DNA of 64,000 bases from Streptococcus ruminantium (GTDB lineage Bacteria; Bacillota; Bacilli; Lactobacillales; Streptococcaceae), in the NCBI RefSeq assembly GCF_003609975.1, contig NZ_AP018400.1, positions 1,004,501 through 1,068,500 on the forward strand, given 5' to 3'. Below the pieces are notes generated by a model that ran no database searches, was not told the DNA's origin, and saw nothing but the letters and a program-made list of their open reading frames with translations. Within the stretch, counting starts at the first letter, position 1. Each line of letters opens with the position of its first letter. Both the position numbers and the translations under genes were made by a program. Below are positions 23,765-33,613 of the stretch, piece by piece.

Positions 23765-25108
23765 TTAAACCTCTTTCTTATTTTTGGAAATAATAGTCAG
23801 TACTAGCATTAGTGCAAGAACAGCGAAAATACCAATAGATATTGTTGCCATACCACCATTTTTGGCTAAAACACCAAGGAAAATACCTGATAGCCCAAAA
23901 TCTGCATCAGAGAATGTGGAACCTGCAAAGCCGAGATTTCCCAAAACTGGAAGTAAGAAGACTGGTAAAAAACTCAATAAAATACCTTGAGCAAAAGCTC
24001 CAACAATAGAACCACGAATACCACCAGAAGCGTTCCCTATAACACCTGCTGTTGCGCCGCAGAAAAAGTGTGGCACCACTCCTGGTAAAATCACTACGCT
24101 GCCTGTTACAATCATAACTGCCATACTGACCAAGCCACCGACAAAACTAGAAATAAAACCTATCAATACTGCATTAGGAGCGTATGGATACACAATTGGA
24201 CAGTCAAGAGCTGGTTTGGAGTTCGGTACCAATTTTTCAGAAATACCTTTAAAAGCAGGTACAATTTCTGCCAATATTAACCGTACACCAGAAAGAATAA
24301 CGAATACACCGCCGGCGAATGTACCACCCAATTGTAGTGCATAAACAAGACTGTTTGTACCATTACTCAATGTTGTTTCAATCCAGTCACCGCCAGCGAA
24401 AAGAGCAACGATAATGTAAATAATTGACATTGAGATAGCGATACTGACAGTTGAATCACGTAAGAAGGCCAAACCTTTAGGGAATTTGATGTCTTCAGTT
24501 GATTTTGACTTATCGCCAACCAAGCTACCAATGAAACCACTGAGCCAGTATCCTAAGGAACTAAAATGCCCAAGAGCAACTTTATCATTGCCTGTCAATT
24601 GAATCATATATTTGTGAACAAAAGCAGGTGACAAGGTCATGATAATTCCTAGAGCTAAACCGCCCATAATAATGAGTCCTGCTGATGTAAAACCTGCTAC
24701 CGTCATGATGACAGCAATCATACAGGCCATGTAGAGGGTATGATGACCTGTCAAAAATATGTATTTAAAACGTGTAAAGCGTGCAATTAAGATATTAAAA
24801 AACATACCAAGAAGCATAATGAGAGAAGTTGCTGTCCCGTATTCAGTCAATGCAAGTGCCACGATAGCTTCGTTGTTTGGAACGACACCTTGTAAATGAA
24901 AAGCGTGTTCAAACATGGTTCCAAATGGATTGAGGGAAGTTTGTAAAAGTGTTGCTCCACCACCAACTACAAGGAAACCAACAAAGGTCTTCAAGCCACC
25001 TTTAATTAGTTCGGATGCGGGCTTCTTTTGAAGTCCCAATCCTAAAACTGCAATCAAGGCAACTAGAATTGCTGGTGTCTTTGCAATATCAATTAAAAAC
25101 TTTAACAT
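23765..25108 (-). CDS. PTS EIIC component, ascorbate (UlaA/SgaT) family
   Basis: 447 aa, about 11 TM helices. Recognisable UlaA-family stretches: LQKKPASELIKGGLKTFVGF (about 27-46), NEAIVALALTEYGTATSLIM (about 79-98) and TGHHTLYMACMIAV (about 120-133). It imports and phosphorylates a sugar acid or pentitol-like substrate together with EIIB. L-ascorbate is the family prototype, but the usual ulaDEF-type catabolic genes are absent and a split transketolase takes their place, so the substrate may differ. EIIB is encoded 26 nt upstream. Confidence 0.85.
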   Translation of the reverse strand: MLKFLIDIAKTPAILVALIAVLGLGLQKKPASELIKGGLKTFVGFLVVGGGATLLQTSLNPFGTMFEHAFHLQGVVPNNEAIVALALTEYGTATSLIMLLGMFFNILIARFTRFKYIFLTGHHTLYMACMIAVIMTVAGFTSAGLIIMGGLALGIIMTLSPAFVHKYMIQLTGNDKVALGHFSSLGYWLSGFIGSLVGDKSKSTEDIKFPKGLAFLRDSTVSIAISMSIIYIIVALFAGGDWIETTLSNGTNSLVYALQLGGTFAGGVFVILSGVRLILAEIVPAFKGISEKLVPNSKPALDCPIVYPYAPNAVLIGFISSFVGGLVSMAVMIVTGSVVILPGVVPHFFCGATAGVIGNASGGIRGSIVGAFAQGILLSFLPVFLLPVLGNLGFAGSTFSDADFGLSGIFLGVLAKNGGMATISIGIFAVLALMLVLTIISKNKKEV

Positions 25109-25134
25109 ACTCTTCTCCTTTACAATTTTTTCAC

Positions 25135-25419
25135 TTAAATCAAATCTTTTTCCTGACAGATGGTGGTTACAAGCTCTCTCAGTTCATCCATATCAATAAT
25201 GCTATTGAGCGAACGAACATCCCCAAGATGACTAGCAGAATCTGCCAAGTCACGACCAACAATCCATACATCGGCATCTTGTGCTGTTGCTCCACCAATA
25301 TCATAATGCTCGACTTCAACATCTGCTATGCCTAAATCACGCAAGATTGATTCAATATTCATTTGAACCATAAAACTTGATCCCAATCCTGAGCCACAGG
25401 CTGCTCCAATTTTTAACAT
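25135..25419 (-). CDS. PTS EIIB component, ascorbate/galactitol type
   Basis: 94 aa. The P-loop MLKIGAACGSGLGSSFMV carries the phosphorylated Cys8 typical of the UlaB/GatB fold, followed by a Rossmann-like domain. It receives phosphate from an EIIA and passes it to the sugar on EIIC. The start immediately follows the regulator stop codon. The only EIIA-like domain in the locus is fused to that regulator. Confidence 0.88.
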   Translation of the reverse strand: MLKIGAACGSGLGSSFMVQMNIESILRDLGIADVEVEHYDIGGATAQDADVWIVGRDLADSASHLGDVRSLNSIIDMDELRELVTTICQEKDLI

Positions 25420-27438
25420 TTACCGTTCCTCCTTTAATAAATCTGCAATCTCAATGAACTCTTTTGAGTCAGTAAGTTGTTGAATAGTTGTTGTTTCTCT
25501 TAATATAGCTGTCAAATGTGACAAAGCTCGCAGATGGGTGTGATTATCTACTGCCGCAATGCAAATCAGCAAGCTAATCTCATGAGTAGGATCGTCTAAT
25601 AGGTGGATGGGATATTTTAGGCTCAGCATAGACATGCCGACTTCCTTAACACCATCTTCTGGACGTGCATGAGGGATTGCTACTCCTTTTCCTAAATCAA
25701 TAAATGGTCCTAAATTTTTTACCTTATCAATCATGGCATCAATATATCGTTCTTCGACTTTTCCCTGCTCAACCAGAGGTTGTGCAGCTAACGAAATAGC
25801 TTCCATCCAAGACAACTTTTGTTCTGTGTAACGGTAGGTGTCTACCGTAATCAATTCAGCTAACATCGGACTCCTCTCCCTTCCATTAGGTATTCTTTCA
25901 TTTAAAAATTGTACAAGTTCATACTTTAGAGCTGGCTCGCGATGAACAGTGGCGTACCTACTGATAATGCTAAGCAATCGCTCAATCTCGATAGGAACAT
26001 AGCCAGCGTTAACAAATTGTTCACTGACTAAATGAAAGAGCTCCCGCTTTTGTGCCAAAGTCATTAGAGTAGGAACTAAGAAAAAAGGACGTTGTGTCTC
26101 CAACTTAATTGTTGAAAAAATCATATCATAGTTGTCTTCAATGGCTCCTTCAAGATAGGCTAAAGAATGTAGGTCTGAGAAGCAAATATTAGGAAAAAGT
26201 TGTTTAAGATGCTCTTTCACAATCAAGGATGAACTTACTCCATTAGGACAGACCACCAAGGCTCGATAATGAAACGACCGGTCTGTAGCGGCTTCTATAT
26301 ATCCTCCAAAATGGATAACGAAGTAAGATACTTCACTGTCTGGAACATCAAATCCTAAATGATTTTCTAAAGGTCGTAAAGCCTTCTTAACAATTTCGAA
26401 TAAATCCTTGTGTTCTTTTTTTACCACATTGGTATAAGCATTTACATTGACTAAACGTGATGTCAAACGTGCATAGGCCGGTATTAAATGTCTCTCCAGT
26501 CCTTGGATTAACTCCTTGCGATGCTTAAATTCAATCAAAGACAAACGTTCCATTTCATCAACAATTTCCAATGTTAATCGATGGAAGAAATCATTTTCAC
26601 CACTAATTTGTCCCTCTAAACATCCCTGTAATAGATGGGTTAGATAAGCAACCCAAGATTCTGACAACTCCTGATGCGTCTCTAATCCCCTCCACAGTTC
26701 ACGCACAATATCCTGAGGGAAGGGTGAAACTATGTCTGTAATATCCTTGTCTACTCGTTTTTTGCGGATAGAAAGATATTGAAGGAAATAGAGAAACTCA
26801 TCCAGGCGGTCTTCCAAGGCTGACAACTGGTAAAAATGACAAAGGTGCTGACTAATCTGTTTGAGATTTGTAATGTGATTTTTTTCCTGCCAAGCCCTGA
26901 GAAGATAGTCCATAGCCCATATCCCAACGGAAGATCGTAAGCAACTACTAATTGCATAAAGTGCTAGACGATGTTTATTTTCTTCCTGTCCGATTAAATG
27001 GTAGCCGTCCGATCGAGTATAGGCAAGAAAAATATCAAAGCGACTGCAAACATTTCGCACAGCTTTAATATCAGCTAGAACAGTGTTGCGACTAACCCCC
27101 AACAAATCTTGAAAATGATTATTGGAAACAAATTCTTTTCGGATGAAGGTATAAAGGTAAAGAAGCATTTGTCGCTCCTCTTGCGACAAATAAATCTCGT
27201 GGCTCCGCAACCATTCAAAAATCTCTCGCTGGTACGATAAAAGTGTTTCGGGAACTTGATATAGTCCCCCTTTAAAATAGATGGGTTCATATCCTTCTCG
27301 CTCTAAAAGTTCGTTTACTTCTCGTAAGCCAACCAATACATTTTCCTTATCAACTCCTGTCTGAACACTTAATTCATAAAGACTCATTTCTTTATTAGCA
27401 AATAACTCTATGATAACAGCAATGGTACGATTATCCAT
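25420..27438 (-). CDS. BglG/MtlR-type PRD regulator with C-terminal EIIA domain
   Basis: 672 aa from ATG at 27438; the GTG nine bases earlier overlaps the Shine-Dalgarno AGAGGTGAG and is rejected. N-terminal HTH domains (about 5-130, ELSVQTGVDKENVLVGL and LLGVSRNTVLADIKAV), two PRD modules (about 180-400, with LIQGLERHLIPAYARL and VSYFVIHFGGYIEA), a GatB-like EIIB domain (about 405-490, ALVVCPNGVSSSLIVKEHL with Cys), and an EIIA-Fru/Mtl domain (about 530-670, GVAIPHARPEDGV with His). This is the transcriptional activator type, controlled by PTS phosphorylation. It heads the operon behind a cre site. Confidence 0.88.
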   Translation of the reverse strand: MDNRTIAVIIELFANKEMSLYELSVQTGVDKENVLVGLREVNELLEREGYEPIYFKGGLYQVPETLLSYQREIFEWLRSHEIYLSQEERQMLLYLYTFIRKEFVSNNHFQDLLGVSRNTVLADIKAVRNVCSRFDIFLAYTRSDGYHLIGQEENKHRLALYAISSCLRSSVGIWAMDYLLRAWQEKNHITNLKQISQHLCHFYQLSALEDRLDEFLYFLQYLSIRKKRVDKDITDIVSPFPQDIVRELWRGLETHQELSESWVAYLTHLLQGCLEGQISGENDFFHRLTLEIVDEMERLSLIEFKHRKELIQGLERHLIPAYARLTSRLVNVNAYTNVVKKEHKDLFEIVKKALRPLENHLGFDVPDSEVSYFVIHFGGYIEAATDRSFHYRALVVCPNGVSSSLIVKEHLKQLFPNICFSDLHSLAYLEGAIEDNYDMIFSTIKLETQRPFFLVPTLMTLAQKRELFHLVSEQFVNAGYVPIEIERLLSIISRYATVHREPALKYELVQFLNERIPNGRERSPMLAELITVDTYRYTEQKLSWMEAISLAAQPLVEQGKVEERYIDAMIDKVKNLGPFIDLGKGVAIPHARPEDGVKEVGMSMLSLKYPIHLLDDPTHEISLLICIAAVDNHTHLRALSHLTAILRETTTIQQLTDSKEFIEIADLLKEER

Positions 27439-27515
27439 TTCTCTCACCTCTTATTTTCATTTTATTCTTTTTTGAGCCCCTTTTCCAGTCTCTTTGAGTC
27501 CAATTTACACTCGTT

Positions 27516-27535
27516 TAGAAAACGCTCTCATTGTA
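27516..27535 (-). promoter_or_regulatory. cre (CcpA) site at the PTS/transketolase operon promoter
   Basis: On - ATGAGAGCGTTTTCTA (27531-27516) matches the cre consensus WTGNNARCGNWWWCAW with one mismatch. TACAAT (27535-27530) just upstream can act as -10, so the cre would overlap the transcription start and repress in the presence of glucose. Confidence 0.65.
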
Positions 27536-27916
27536 CTCAATAGAAATCGAGTAGAAAAATTATTCTCTTTCGTCTGTAAATAGCTGACTAATTGCCGAAA
27601 TCCATCTCTATTCTCATTGTCTTGATATGTTGAATGATAAGGCCATAGAGGGAGACTTTATATCAAAACGACAGAAGATATAGTGAACACAGTTTGTATC
27701 AACGAGTCATAAACACCATCTAATATTTTTTTGAGTTCAAGCATTAGCTTAAAATAGATGGCAAGATGAGTTCAAATATTAAAGTGTCTCCTCATCTGCT
27801 AGAGAGAGCCATAAAGACTAAACTAAAAAGAAACAGCCCATGAGACCGTCTCCTTATCTTAAATGTATAATTCCGAAACCCTTTATTTACATATGTCTGT
27901 ACGCTTCAGGACAATT
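27536..27916. other. Intergenic region without a recognised gene
   Basis: About 380 bp between the PRD regulator gene and the lipoprotein gene. I see no credible ORF, RNA gene or mobile element. A GAGACNGTCTC palindrome near 27840-27852 and two GAGTTCAA words are the only regularities. Confidence 0.5.
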
Positions 27917-28672
27917 TTAAGGTTGATAGATAATCTGGTAACCAGCATTAACAATCACTCCGTTTTGATAAACTGTGTAACGGGTGTTATCGTTTCCTTC
28001 CAAAACATTGTAAGGTATAGACTCCGTTCGTGTATAATTCCCTTCGGTTACCCTCCAATTGTTCTTGCCTAAAATCCTATTTGCGTAATCAACTGTTTTG
28101 GGACCACTCTCTAATTGAACACCTGTTTCAGTATTTTTTAGTGGATCTATACCGCTATTAGCTGAATTCGATAGACGATAAAAGGCATCTGCATCAGCGC
28201 CTAACAATCCATTTTTGGCCACAATTCTATCACGGGAAGCATCTGTTGGGGCTGCCACTCCACTTGCAAGGAAAGAAGAACTCAATGTGGTACCTTTGGG
28301 AATCATAAGAAGGTCAACTTCTCCAACGCTTGAATCAACATAGCCAGTTTCAAAAATCCCATCCGTTATTTTTCCACGACCTAAAAGATTACGATTCTCA
28401 TCAACTAAACCTTTGCTATTAAATACCAAGGTTTCCCCTTTACTATTCTGCCAAGTACCGAGAATGCTGTCATAATTCCCCTGCATTAGTGCATCAATAT
28501 CCATAGAAAGTAGTGATAACTCTCTGGGTACAGTGGATGAAATACTTGAACTAGTTGACTGATGTTCAGTGTTTGATGAACTTCTTGTTGTCTTTTCTTT
28601 TCCCATGTGACAAGCAGGAAAAACGATAAGAGTAAAGAGTCCCAGTAATGCCAGAGGATATTTTTTCTTCAT
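27917..28672 (-). CDS. DUF6287-containing lipoprotein
   Basis: 251 aa. Signal peptide with a lipobox-like IVFPAC (Cys21), then a long Ser/Thr-rich linker (about 25-55), then MDIDALMQGNYDSILGTWQN (about 57-76), the short DUF6287 motif seen in many streptococcal lipoproteins. The C-terminal half (about 165-250) includes LESGPKTVDYANRILGKNNW and a domain ending NAGYQIIYQP. It is surface-anchored; function unknown. AAGGAGG precedes the ATG and it starts 16 nt after the SDR gene, so the two are probably co-transcribed. The lipobox has Pro at -2, slightly unusual. Confidence 0.75.
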   Translation of the reverse strand: MKKKYPLALLGLFTLIVFPACHMGKEKTTRSSSNTEHQSTSSSISSTVPRELSLLSMDIDALMQGNYDSILGTWQNSKGETLVFNSKGLVDENRNLLGRGKITDGIFETGYVDSSVGEVDLLMIPKGTTLSSSFLASGVAAPTDASRDRIVAKNGLLGADADAFYRLSNSANSGIDPLKNTETGVQLESGPKTVDYANRILGKNNWRVTEGNYTRTESIPYNVLEGNDNTRYTVYQNGVIVNAGYQIIYQP

Positions 28673-28687
28673 CTTGTCCTCGCCTCC

Positions 28688-29446
28688 TTATTCCCTATGA
28701 ATCGTAAAACCAGTAGCCTGCTTCGTCGCCATGATAGTCATATCTGAAATCTGTACATGCTTGGGTTGATTGGCAACAAATAGAGTGCAGTTAGCAATAT
28801 CTTCCGCTTGTAGCGCTTCGATTCCCTTATAAACAGTAGCTGCCCTTGCTTTATCACCATGGAAACGAACCTGACTGAAATCTGTTTCTACAATACCGGG
28901 TTGTATGGTAGTGACCTTAATTTGCTTATCAATTGTATCAATGCGAATGCCATCTGATAGGACTTTTACAGCTGACTTTGTTGCAGCATAAACTGCCGCT
29001 CCTGCGTAGGCATAGATTCCTGCTGTTGATCCGATATTGATGATTTGTCCATCGTTATACATAACCATTTGGGGCAATAACTGATGCGTAACAGCAAGCA
29101 AGCCCTTTATATTAGTGTCGATCATAACCATCATATCCGTCAAATCATAATCTTGGAACTTATCCAATCCCAGAGCTAGACCAGCGTTGTTAACCAAAAT
29201 ATGAATCTGACCTACTTTCTGTAAAATACTCTGACAATGTAGGATAACCTGCTCTATATCTGTCACATCAAAAGAATAAATATAGACCTGAACACCGTAC
29301 TTATTTTCAATATCTCGTTTAATCGCTTCCAATTTGTCAAGTCTGCGCCCCGTGATGATAACATTATCACCATCTTTAGCAAAAGCATAAGCAATCGCTT
29401 TACCAATCCCACTGCTTGCACCTGTAATCAACACATTTCGTTTCAT
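28688..29446 (-). CDS. Short-chain dehydrogenase/reductase (SDR), YdfG-like
   Basis: 252 aa from ATG at 29446 behind AGGAGA. Classical SDR: cofactor loop TGASSGIGKAIA (about 8-19), basic GRRLDKL suggesting NADP preference, NNAG (about 90-93), catalytic Ser in NIGSTAG and YAATK (about 155-159), and PGIVETDF. It resembles 3-hydroxy acid / serine dehydrogenases of the YdfG group, but the substrate cannot be assigned. It is followed by the lipoprotein gene. The 228-bp gap on its 5' side carries the terminator of the next operon. Confidence 0.85.
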   Translation of the reverse strand: MKRNVLITGASSGIGKAIAYAFAKDGDNVIITGRRLDKLEAIKRDIENKYGVQVYIYSFDVTDIEQVILHCQSILQKVGQIHILVNNAGLALGLDKFQDYDLTDMMVMIDTNIKGLLAVTHQLLPQMVMYNDGQIINIGSTAGIYAYAGAAVYAATKSAVKVLSDGIRIDTIDKQIKVTTIQPGIVETDFSQVRFHGDKARAATVYKGIEALQAEDIANCTLFVANQPKHVQISDMTIMATKQATGFTIHRE

Positions 29447-29647
29447 CACTTTGTCTCCTATTCTCCTATTATACTACATTTTTGATGAGATTGTTTCAAA
29501 TACACATTCCGAGAGGGGAAATGAGACTGTTCGTACCATCACTCCTGATGATAAATTGATCCGATACAGACACCTGCTACCTGTTGTCAAAGGAAAGCTG
29601 AGCGACACTTCAGGCATTTATCAGATAAGAGCATGTCTCCAACAGAA

Positions 29648-29670
29648 AAAACTCATTTCTCATGAGTTTT
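29648..29670 (-). terminator. Terminator of the prfA-to-pvaA operon
   Basis: Stem AAAACTCAT/ATGAGTTTT with a 5-nt loop; on - it is followed by T5. It lies 8 nt past the stop of the lysozyme-like gene and closes a seven-gene operon. Confidence 0.85.
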
Positions 29671-29677
29671 AGACAAT

Positions 29678-30277
29678 TTAAAATAGATTTATGAATCGCA
29701 TTAAATGCATATTAAAGCGAACTTGCCGTGCATAGTAGATGTTTCCGCCATTTACATATAGTTTTCCACCATTCAGCAAGGCGATTGGGTGGTAGTAGGT
29801 ATAGGTTTCCTGTGTAGTATTGCCTAGACTTGGTGCCACCACGTTTTTTGAATATTCTTCTGCTAAGGCAAGAGTATGCTCGCCACCATGTTTAGCAATA
29901 TAATCAATATAGGCAGGACCGAAATTATAGGCTTGTACAGCGGTCCAGACTCCTACACCTTTTTCCTCTGCTAATCGTAGTTTTTCGGTAAGATAGACTA
30001 TTCCTTGACGGATACTTTCTTTACTATCTGTAATGGTATTGGCAGAACCGCTTGCCGATTCGCTGGACTGCATGACATCAACTTCTCGTCCTTTGGTTTC
30101 TGTATAAATCATTGCTAAAATGAGCTCTTCATTGGCTGATGTGTCATTTTCCGCTAATATTTCTCGAACCATAGGTTGATAAGTCATAACTTGCTTGACT
30201 GTACGATACGTTTGAAAACATTTATAGCCAAGAAAGATTAGTAAAAGAAGCATTAGTATTTTTATCAATTTTTTCAT
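29678..30277 (-). CDS. PvaA-like lysozyme-family protein
   Basis: 199 aa with one N-terminal TM/signal anchor (about 4-20, [15 protein letters not shown]) and a lysozyme-like/SLT fold: [13 protein letters not shown] (about 50-62, with the putative catalytic Glu), [21 protein letters not shown] and [15 protein letters not shown] (about 113-127). It matches pneumococcal vaccine antigen A in length and motifs. It probably acts on peptidoglycan outside the membrane. It begins immediately after the NdpA-like gene and is last in the operon. Confidence 0.8.
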   Translation of the reverse strand: MKKLIKILMLLLLIFLGYKCFQTYRTVKQVMTYQPMVREILAENDTSANEELILAMIYTETKGREVDVMQSSESASGSANTITDSKESIRQGIVYLTEKLRLAEEKGVGVWTAVQAYNFGPAYIDYIAKHGGEHTLALAEEYSKNVVAPSLGNTTQETYTYYHPIALLNGGKLYVNGGNIYYARQVRFNMHLMRFINLF

Positions 30278-31252
30278 TTACTTACTCTTTATATCTTCAA
30301 TATTTTTGATAAGGATGGAATAAGTTCCATTATCATTTTGAATAAATTCGACCGCTTCCGCATCTTCATAGATAGCATTTGGTACAATCAGTTCAATGCC
30401 ATTTGATAAAGACAACTTTTGATTTTCAAACTTTTTGAGCTGGCGGGTCTTATCAATCTCATCAAAAGACACCTTGTCTGGGATGACTTCTTTCAGCTGA
30501 TCAACAAAATTCAGACGCGCAGTTAAGTTGGTATCGAACAACTGATCTGCTAATTTCTCTGGTGATAATTCGTTACCTTCTTCCAAATTGTTAAAAATAG
30601 CTGATTTTACCTTGGATTGAAATTGGAAATCATCTTGATGAAAACTATCTGCAATTTTCTGAGCAGTTTGTTCGACAGCTTTAATTGATTTTTTAGCGGA
30701 AATAGCTGGTGTGACCTGCAGAAGATTATCTGAAAAGTAATTGAGAAAGGCACCGTTGTGTTTGATTCGTTTCTCAATCAGATGGTACCTGTATGTCTGA
30801 AGATTGACAATTAAGGCCTCATCTGGTGCGGTTCCTGCTCCTGGCAAGTTATTCTGTGTAATTTTTATAGGACTCCCGCTCTCTGCTCCTACATGAGCCA
30901 GACTTTCACGTAAAGAAATTCTTAAGAATGCAAAATGTTCGATACCATTTTTCTCAAAAGTGATGAATATGAGGTCATTGGTTTTGAGGTTTTCAGAGAT
31001 CGAAAATTCTTCCTTCCAGAGATTTGCAATCTTGACAGAATTGGTTAGTAAATCTCCTTTCAAATAATCCAGAAAAGGATGGTTTGCTTCAAATTGTCCT
31101 GTCTTAGCTTCATCAGAAAAGACACGCTCAATTTTCTTACGCAAATATTCTTCTATTTTAGGAGTAACAGTCAAAAGCTGGTCGGCAAGGACCAGCTCAG
31201 TATCATCAGAACTAAATTGATGTATTAGGGCTTTTTTTACAAATATATCCAT
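30278..31252 (-). CDS. Nucleoid-associated protein, NdpA/YejK family
   Basis: 324 aa, whole length matching the 37-kDa nucleoid-associated protein family: DIFVKKALIHQF at the start, YLRKKIERVFSDE, NHPFLDYLKGD and DLIFITFEKNGIEHFAFLRI. Biochemical role is poorly known; E. coli YejK associates with the nucleoid. Its ATG overlaps the glyA stop codon (TAATG), indicating coupling. The gene order glyA-NdpA-PvaA is shared with S. pneumoniae. Confidence 0.82.
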   Translation of the reverse strand: MDIFVKKALIHQFSSDDTELVLADQLLTVTPKIEEYLRKKIERVFSDEAKTGQFEANHPFLDYLKGDLLTNSVKIANLWKEEFSISENLKTNDLIFITFEKNGIEHFAFLRISLRESLAHVGAESGSPIKITQNNLPGAGTAPDEALIVNLQTYRYHLIEKRIKHNGAFLNYFSDNLLQVTPAISAKKSIKAVEQTAQKIADSFHQDDFQFQSKVKSAIFNNLEEGNELSPEKLADQLFDTNLTARLNFVDQLKEVIPDKVSFDEIDKTRQLKKFENQKLSLSNGIELIVPNAIYEDAEAVEFIQNDNGTYSILIKNIEDIKSK

Positions 31253-32511
31253 TATAAACCTTCGTATAGAGGGAATTGTTCCGTCAAAGCACGAACTTCC
31301 TGACGAATTTCCTCAAGAACTACTTCATTATCAGCATTTTCAAGTGCTTTGATAGTTAAGTGGGCAACCTTACGAGCCTCTTCAATACCAAAACCACGAG
31401 CAGTGATGGCTGCTGAGCCAATCCGAATGCCGCTGGTTTTGAACGGTGATAATTTCTCGTAAGGGATTGAGTTTTTATTTAGAGTAATATTTACTTCATC
31501 CAAAAGATGTTGGGCAACTTTACCATTTTCAACAACTTTGGTAACATCAACAAGGAAAAGATGGTTATCCGTTCCACCTGTGATGACTTTAAAATTCGGA
31601 TTAGCAAGAAAAACTTCTGCCATAGCCTTACTATTATCTATGACTTTTTGAGCATAATATTTAAAGGAAGGATCCAATACCTCTTTAAATGCAACTGCTT
31701 TGGCAGCGATGACGTGCTCTAGCGGGCCACCTTGAATACCAGGGAAGATGGCTGAATTGATTTTTTTTATGATTTCTTCATCATTTGTCAAGATCAAACC
31801 ACCGCGAGGACCACGTAGAGTTTTATGAGTTGTTGTAGTAACGATATGTGCATGCGGAATTGGACTTGGATGAAGCCCTGCTGCCACAAGACCAGCAATA
31901 TGGGCCATGTCAACCATCAATTTTGCTCCTACACTATCAGCAATCTTACGGAATTTAGCAAAATCAATAATACGGGAATAAGCTGAAGCACCAGCAACAA
32001 TCAATTTTGGCTGAACTTCTTTCGCTTGCTCCAAAATAGCATCATAATCCAAGAGGCCCGTTTCTTCATCAACATTATAAGCCACAAAGTTATAGGTTTG
32101 CCCTGAGAAACTAACAGAAGCACCGTGAGTTAAATGTCCACCTGCAGCCAAATCCATTCCCATAACAGTATCTCCAGGCTCAATCAAAGCCATATAAGCT
32201 GCACAGTTGGCTTGACTTCCTGAGTGGGGTTGAACGTTAGCAAACTTAGCACCAAAGATTTCCTTTGCACGCTCAATCGCTAAACTTTCAACAACATCTA
32301 CGCACTCGGTACCGCCATAGTAGCGACGGCCCGGATAGCCTTCAGCATACTTGTTGGTCAAGATAGATCCTTGGGCAGCCATGACAGCTTTAGAAACAAC
32401 GTTTTCAGAAGCAATCAGTTCGATGTTATTTTGTTGACGAGCTTCTTCTGCCTTAATTGCATCCCATACTTCTTTATCAAAGTCTTTGTAATCAACTGTA
32501 TCAAAAATCAT
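31252..32511 (-). CDS. glyA: Serine hydroxymethyltransferase
   Basis: 419 aa, normal length. PLP Lys in [15 protein letters not shown] (about 224-238), [11 protein letters not shown] (about 93-103), [12 protein letters not shown] (about 200-211), and the C-terminal [11 protein letters not shown]. It converts serine and THF to glycine and methylene-THF, the one-carbon donor for thyA, which is also in this window. It overlaps the NdpA gene by 1 nt and follows the GNAT gene by 63 nt. AAGGAG is the RBS. Confidence 0.97.
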   Translation of the reverse strand: MIFDTVDYKDFDKEVWDAIKAEEARQQNNIELIASENVVSKAVMAAQGSILTNKYAEGYPGRRYYGGTECVDVVESLAIERAKEIFGAKFANVQPHSGSQANCAAYMALIEPGDTVMGMDLAAGGHLTHGASVSFSGQTYNFVAYNVDEETGLLDYDAILEQAKEVQPKLIVAGASAYSRIIDFAKFRKIADSVGAKLMVDMAHIAGLVAAGLHPSPIPHAHIVTTTTHKTLRGPRGGLILTNDEEIIKKINSAIFPGIQGGPLEHVIAAKAVAFKEVLDPSFKYYAQKVIDNSKAMAEVFLANPNFKVITGGTDNHLFLVDVTKVVENGKVAQHLLDEVNITLNKNSIPYEKLSPFKTSGIRIGSAAITARGFGIEEARKVAHLTIKALENADNEVVLEEIRQEVRALTEQFPLYEGL

Positions 32512-32574
32512 GTGCGGTACTCCTTTATAAATGATGGTATTCTATAAAAATAGATGCGCTGTTCAATGGTTATT

Positions 32575-33006
32575 TTATAGAGTTTTAATAAAACGCTTCT
32601 GCAGCTTATCTGATATATAGCCATGCTGTTCGTAGAAATGATGGGCTTGTTTGCGATGGTCGGCTGAATTCAGGCGAATAAAAGTATATCCATTTTCTTT
32701 AGCTAACTTCTCGGTAGCTTCTAACAAAGCTGAACCAATTCCTTGTCCTTGAAAATTGGGTAAAACAGCTAAACCAAGGATATTCAATCCAGTTTCAGAA
32801 TAGAGACTTTCGTAAACTTGAGCATGGATGTAACCCAGCACTCCTTGGTCTGCCTCATTTTCATAAACGAGGAAGAAGTGTCCCCCAGCATTGGAACAAC
32901 GTTGAAATTGCCTTTCTGTTTTTTCCAAGGAAACGTCATATCCTAAGGAAACAGCATTAATGGCCCTTATAGCTGATAAATCTGTTTGTTTTAGTGATCG
33001 AATCAT
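32575..33006 (-). CDS. GNAT-family N-acetyltransferase
   Basis: 143 aa. A compact GNAT fold with GYIHAQVYE, GLNILGLAVLPNFQGQGIGSALL (about 72-94, acetyl-CoA loop Q-x-x-G-x-G/A as QGQGIG) and FYEQHGYISD (about 126-135). The acceptor is unknown. It starts 4 nt after the Sua5-family gene in a translation-related operon, where RimI-like ribosomal or tRNA-factor acetylation is a possibility, but sequence alone does not show it. Confidence 0.82.
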   Translation of the reverse strand: MIRSLKQTDLSAIRAINAVSLGYDVSLEKTERQFQRCSNAGGHFFLVYENEADQGVLGYIHAQVYESLYSETGLNILGLAVLPNFQGQGIGSALLEATEKLAKENGYTFIRLNSADHRKQAHHFYEQHGYISDKLQKRFIKTL

Positions 33007-33010
33007 AGGC

Positions 33011-33613
33011 TTAGTCCTCGAATTTTATTTCAGGAATAGCTGTCTCAATTGCCTCACGACTAATAGCGCCTTGACGAAGAATACGAGCTTTCTGTCCGGA
33101 TAAGTCTAAAATAGTTGAATCCATACCTGTCAGAGCTTGATCATCTTCTATTCCTGCTAACTGCTCTGGAAACTGAGTCATCAGAAAGGCGAACTTTGTG
33201 CCACTTTCTTCTCCAGAAATATTGGCAGATGGTCCAATTAAAGGGCCAGTTTCTGAAATCAAACGTAAGGTTTTTTCATGGCTAGGAATGCGAAAACCAA
33301 CAGTATTTAGCCCTGAATTAACCCAAAAAGGAACGTTTTTATTTGCTTTCAATATAATCGTTAAGGGACCAGGCATAAATCTATTATACACTTTTTCTAA
33401 AAAATTGGGTGGATTTTGACTAAAATATTGCATCTCTTCTAAGCTGGAAACATTTAAGTTCATTGCCTTGTCCCTAGGACGCCGTTTTAGACGATAAACA
33501 TGATTAACTGCTTCTTCGTTCAAGGCTTGAGCGAAGAGACCATAGACTGTCTCGGTGGGGAGAACAACCGCGCCTCCACTTTCAATAATAGCTCGAATAG
33601 TATCTATTGTCAT
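33011..33613 (-). CDS. Sua5/YciO/YrdC-family threonylcarbamoyl-AMP synthase
   Basis: 200 aa. YrdC fold: GGAVVLPTETVYGLFAQAL (about 13-31), YRLKRRPRDKAMNLNV (about 40-55, the KxR and KxxN substrate motif), RFMPGPLTIIL (about 77-87), GPSANISGE (about 126-134). It makes threonylcarbamoyl-AMP for the t6A modification of tRNAs reading ANN codons. It overlaps the end of prmC by 32 nt. Length is that of TsaC without the Sua5 extension. Confidence 0.88.
   Translation of the reverse strand: MTIDTIRAIIESGGAVVLPTETVYGLFAQALNEEAVNHVYRLKRRPRDKAMNLNVSSLEEMQYFSQNPPNFLEKVYNRFMPGPLTIILKANKNVPFWVNSGLNTVGFRIPSHEKTLRLISETGPLIGPSANISGEESGTKFAFLMTQFPEQLAGIEDDQALTGMDSTILDLSGQKARILRQGAISREAIETAIPEIKFED

Noticed and set aside
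29451..29672. 73-aa ORF on + between the SDR and PvaA-like genes
   Set aside because: No RBS or recognisable family; it overlaps the - strand terminator and is probably chance, though part of it looks mildly protein-like.
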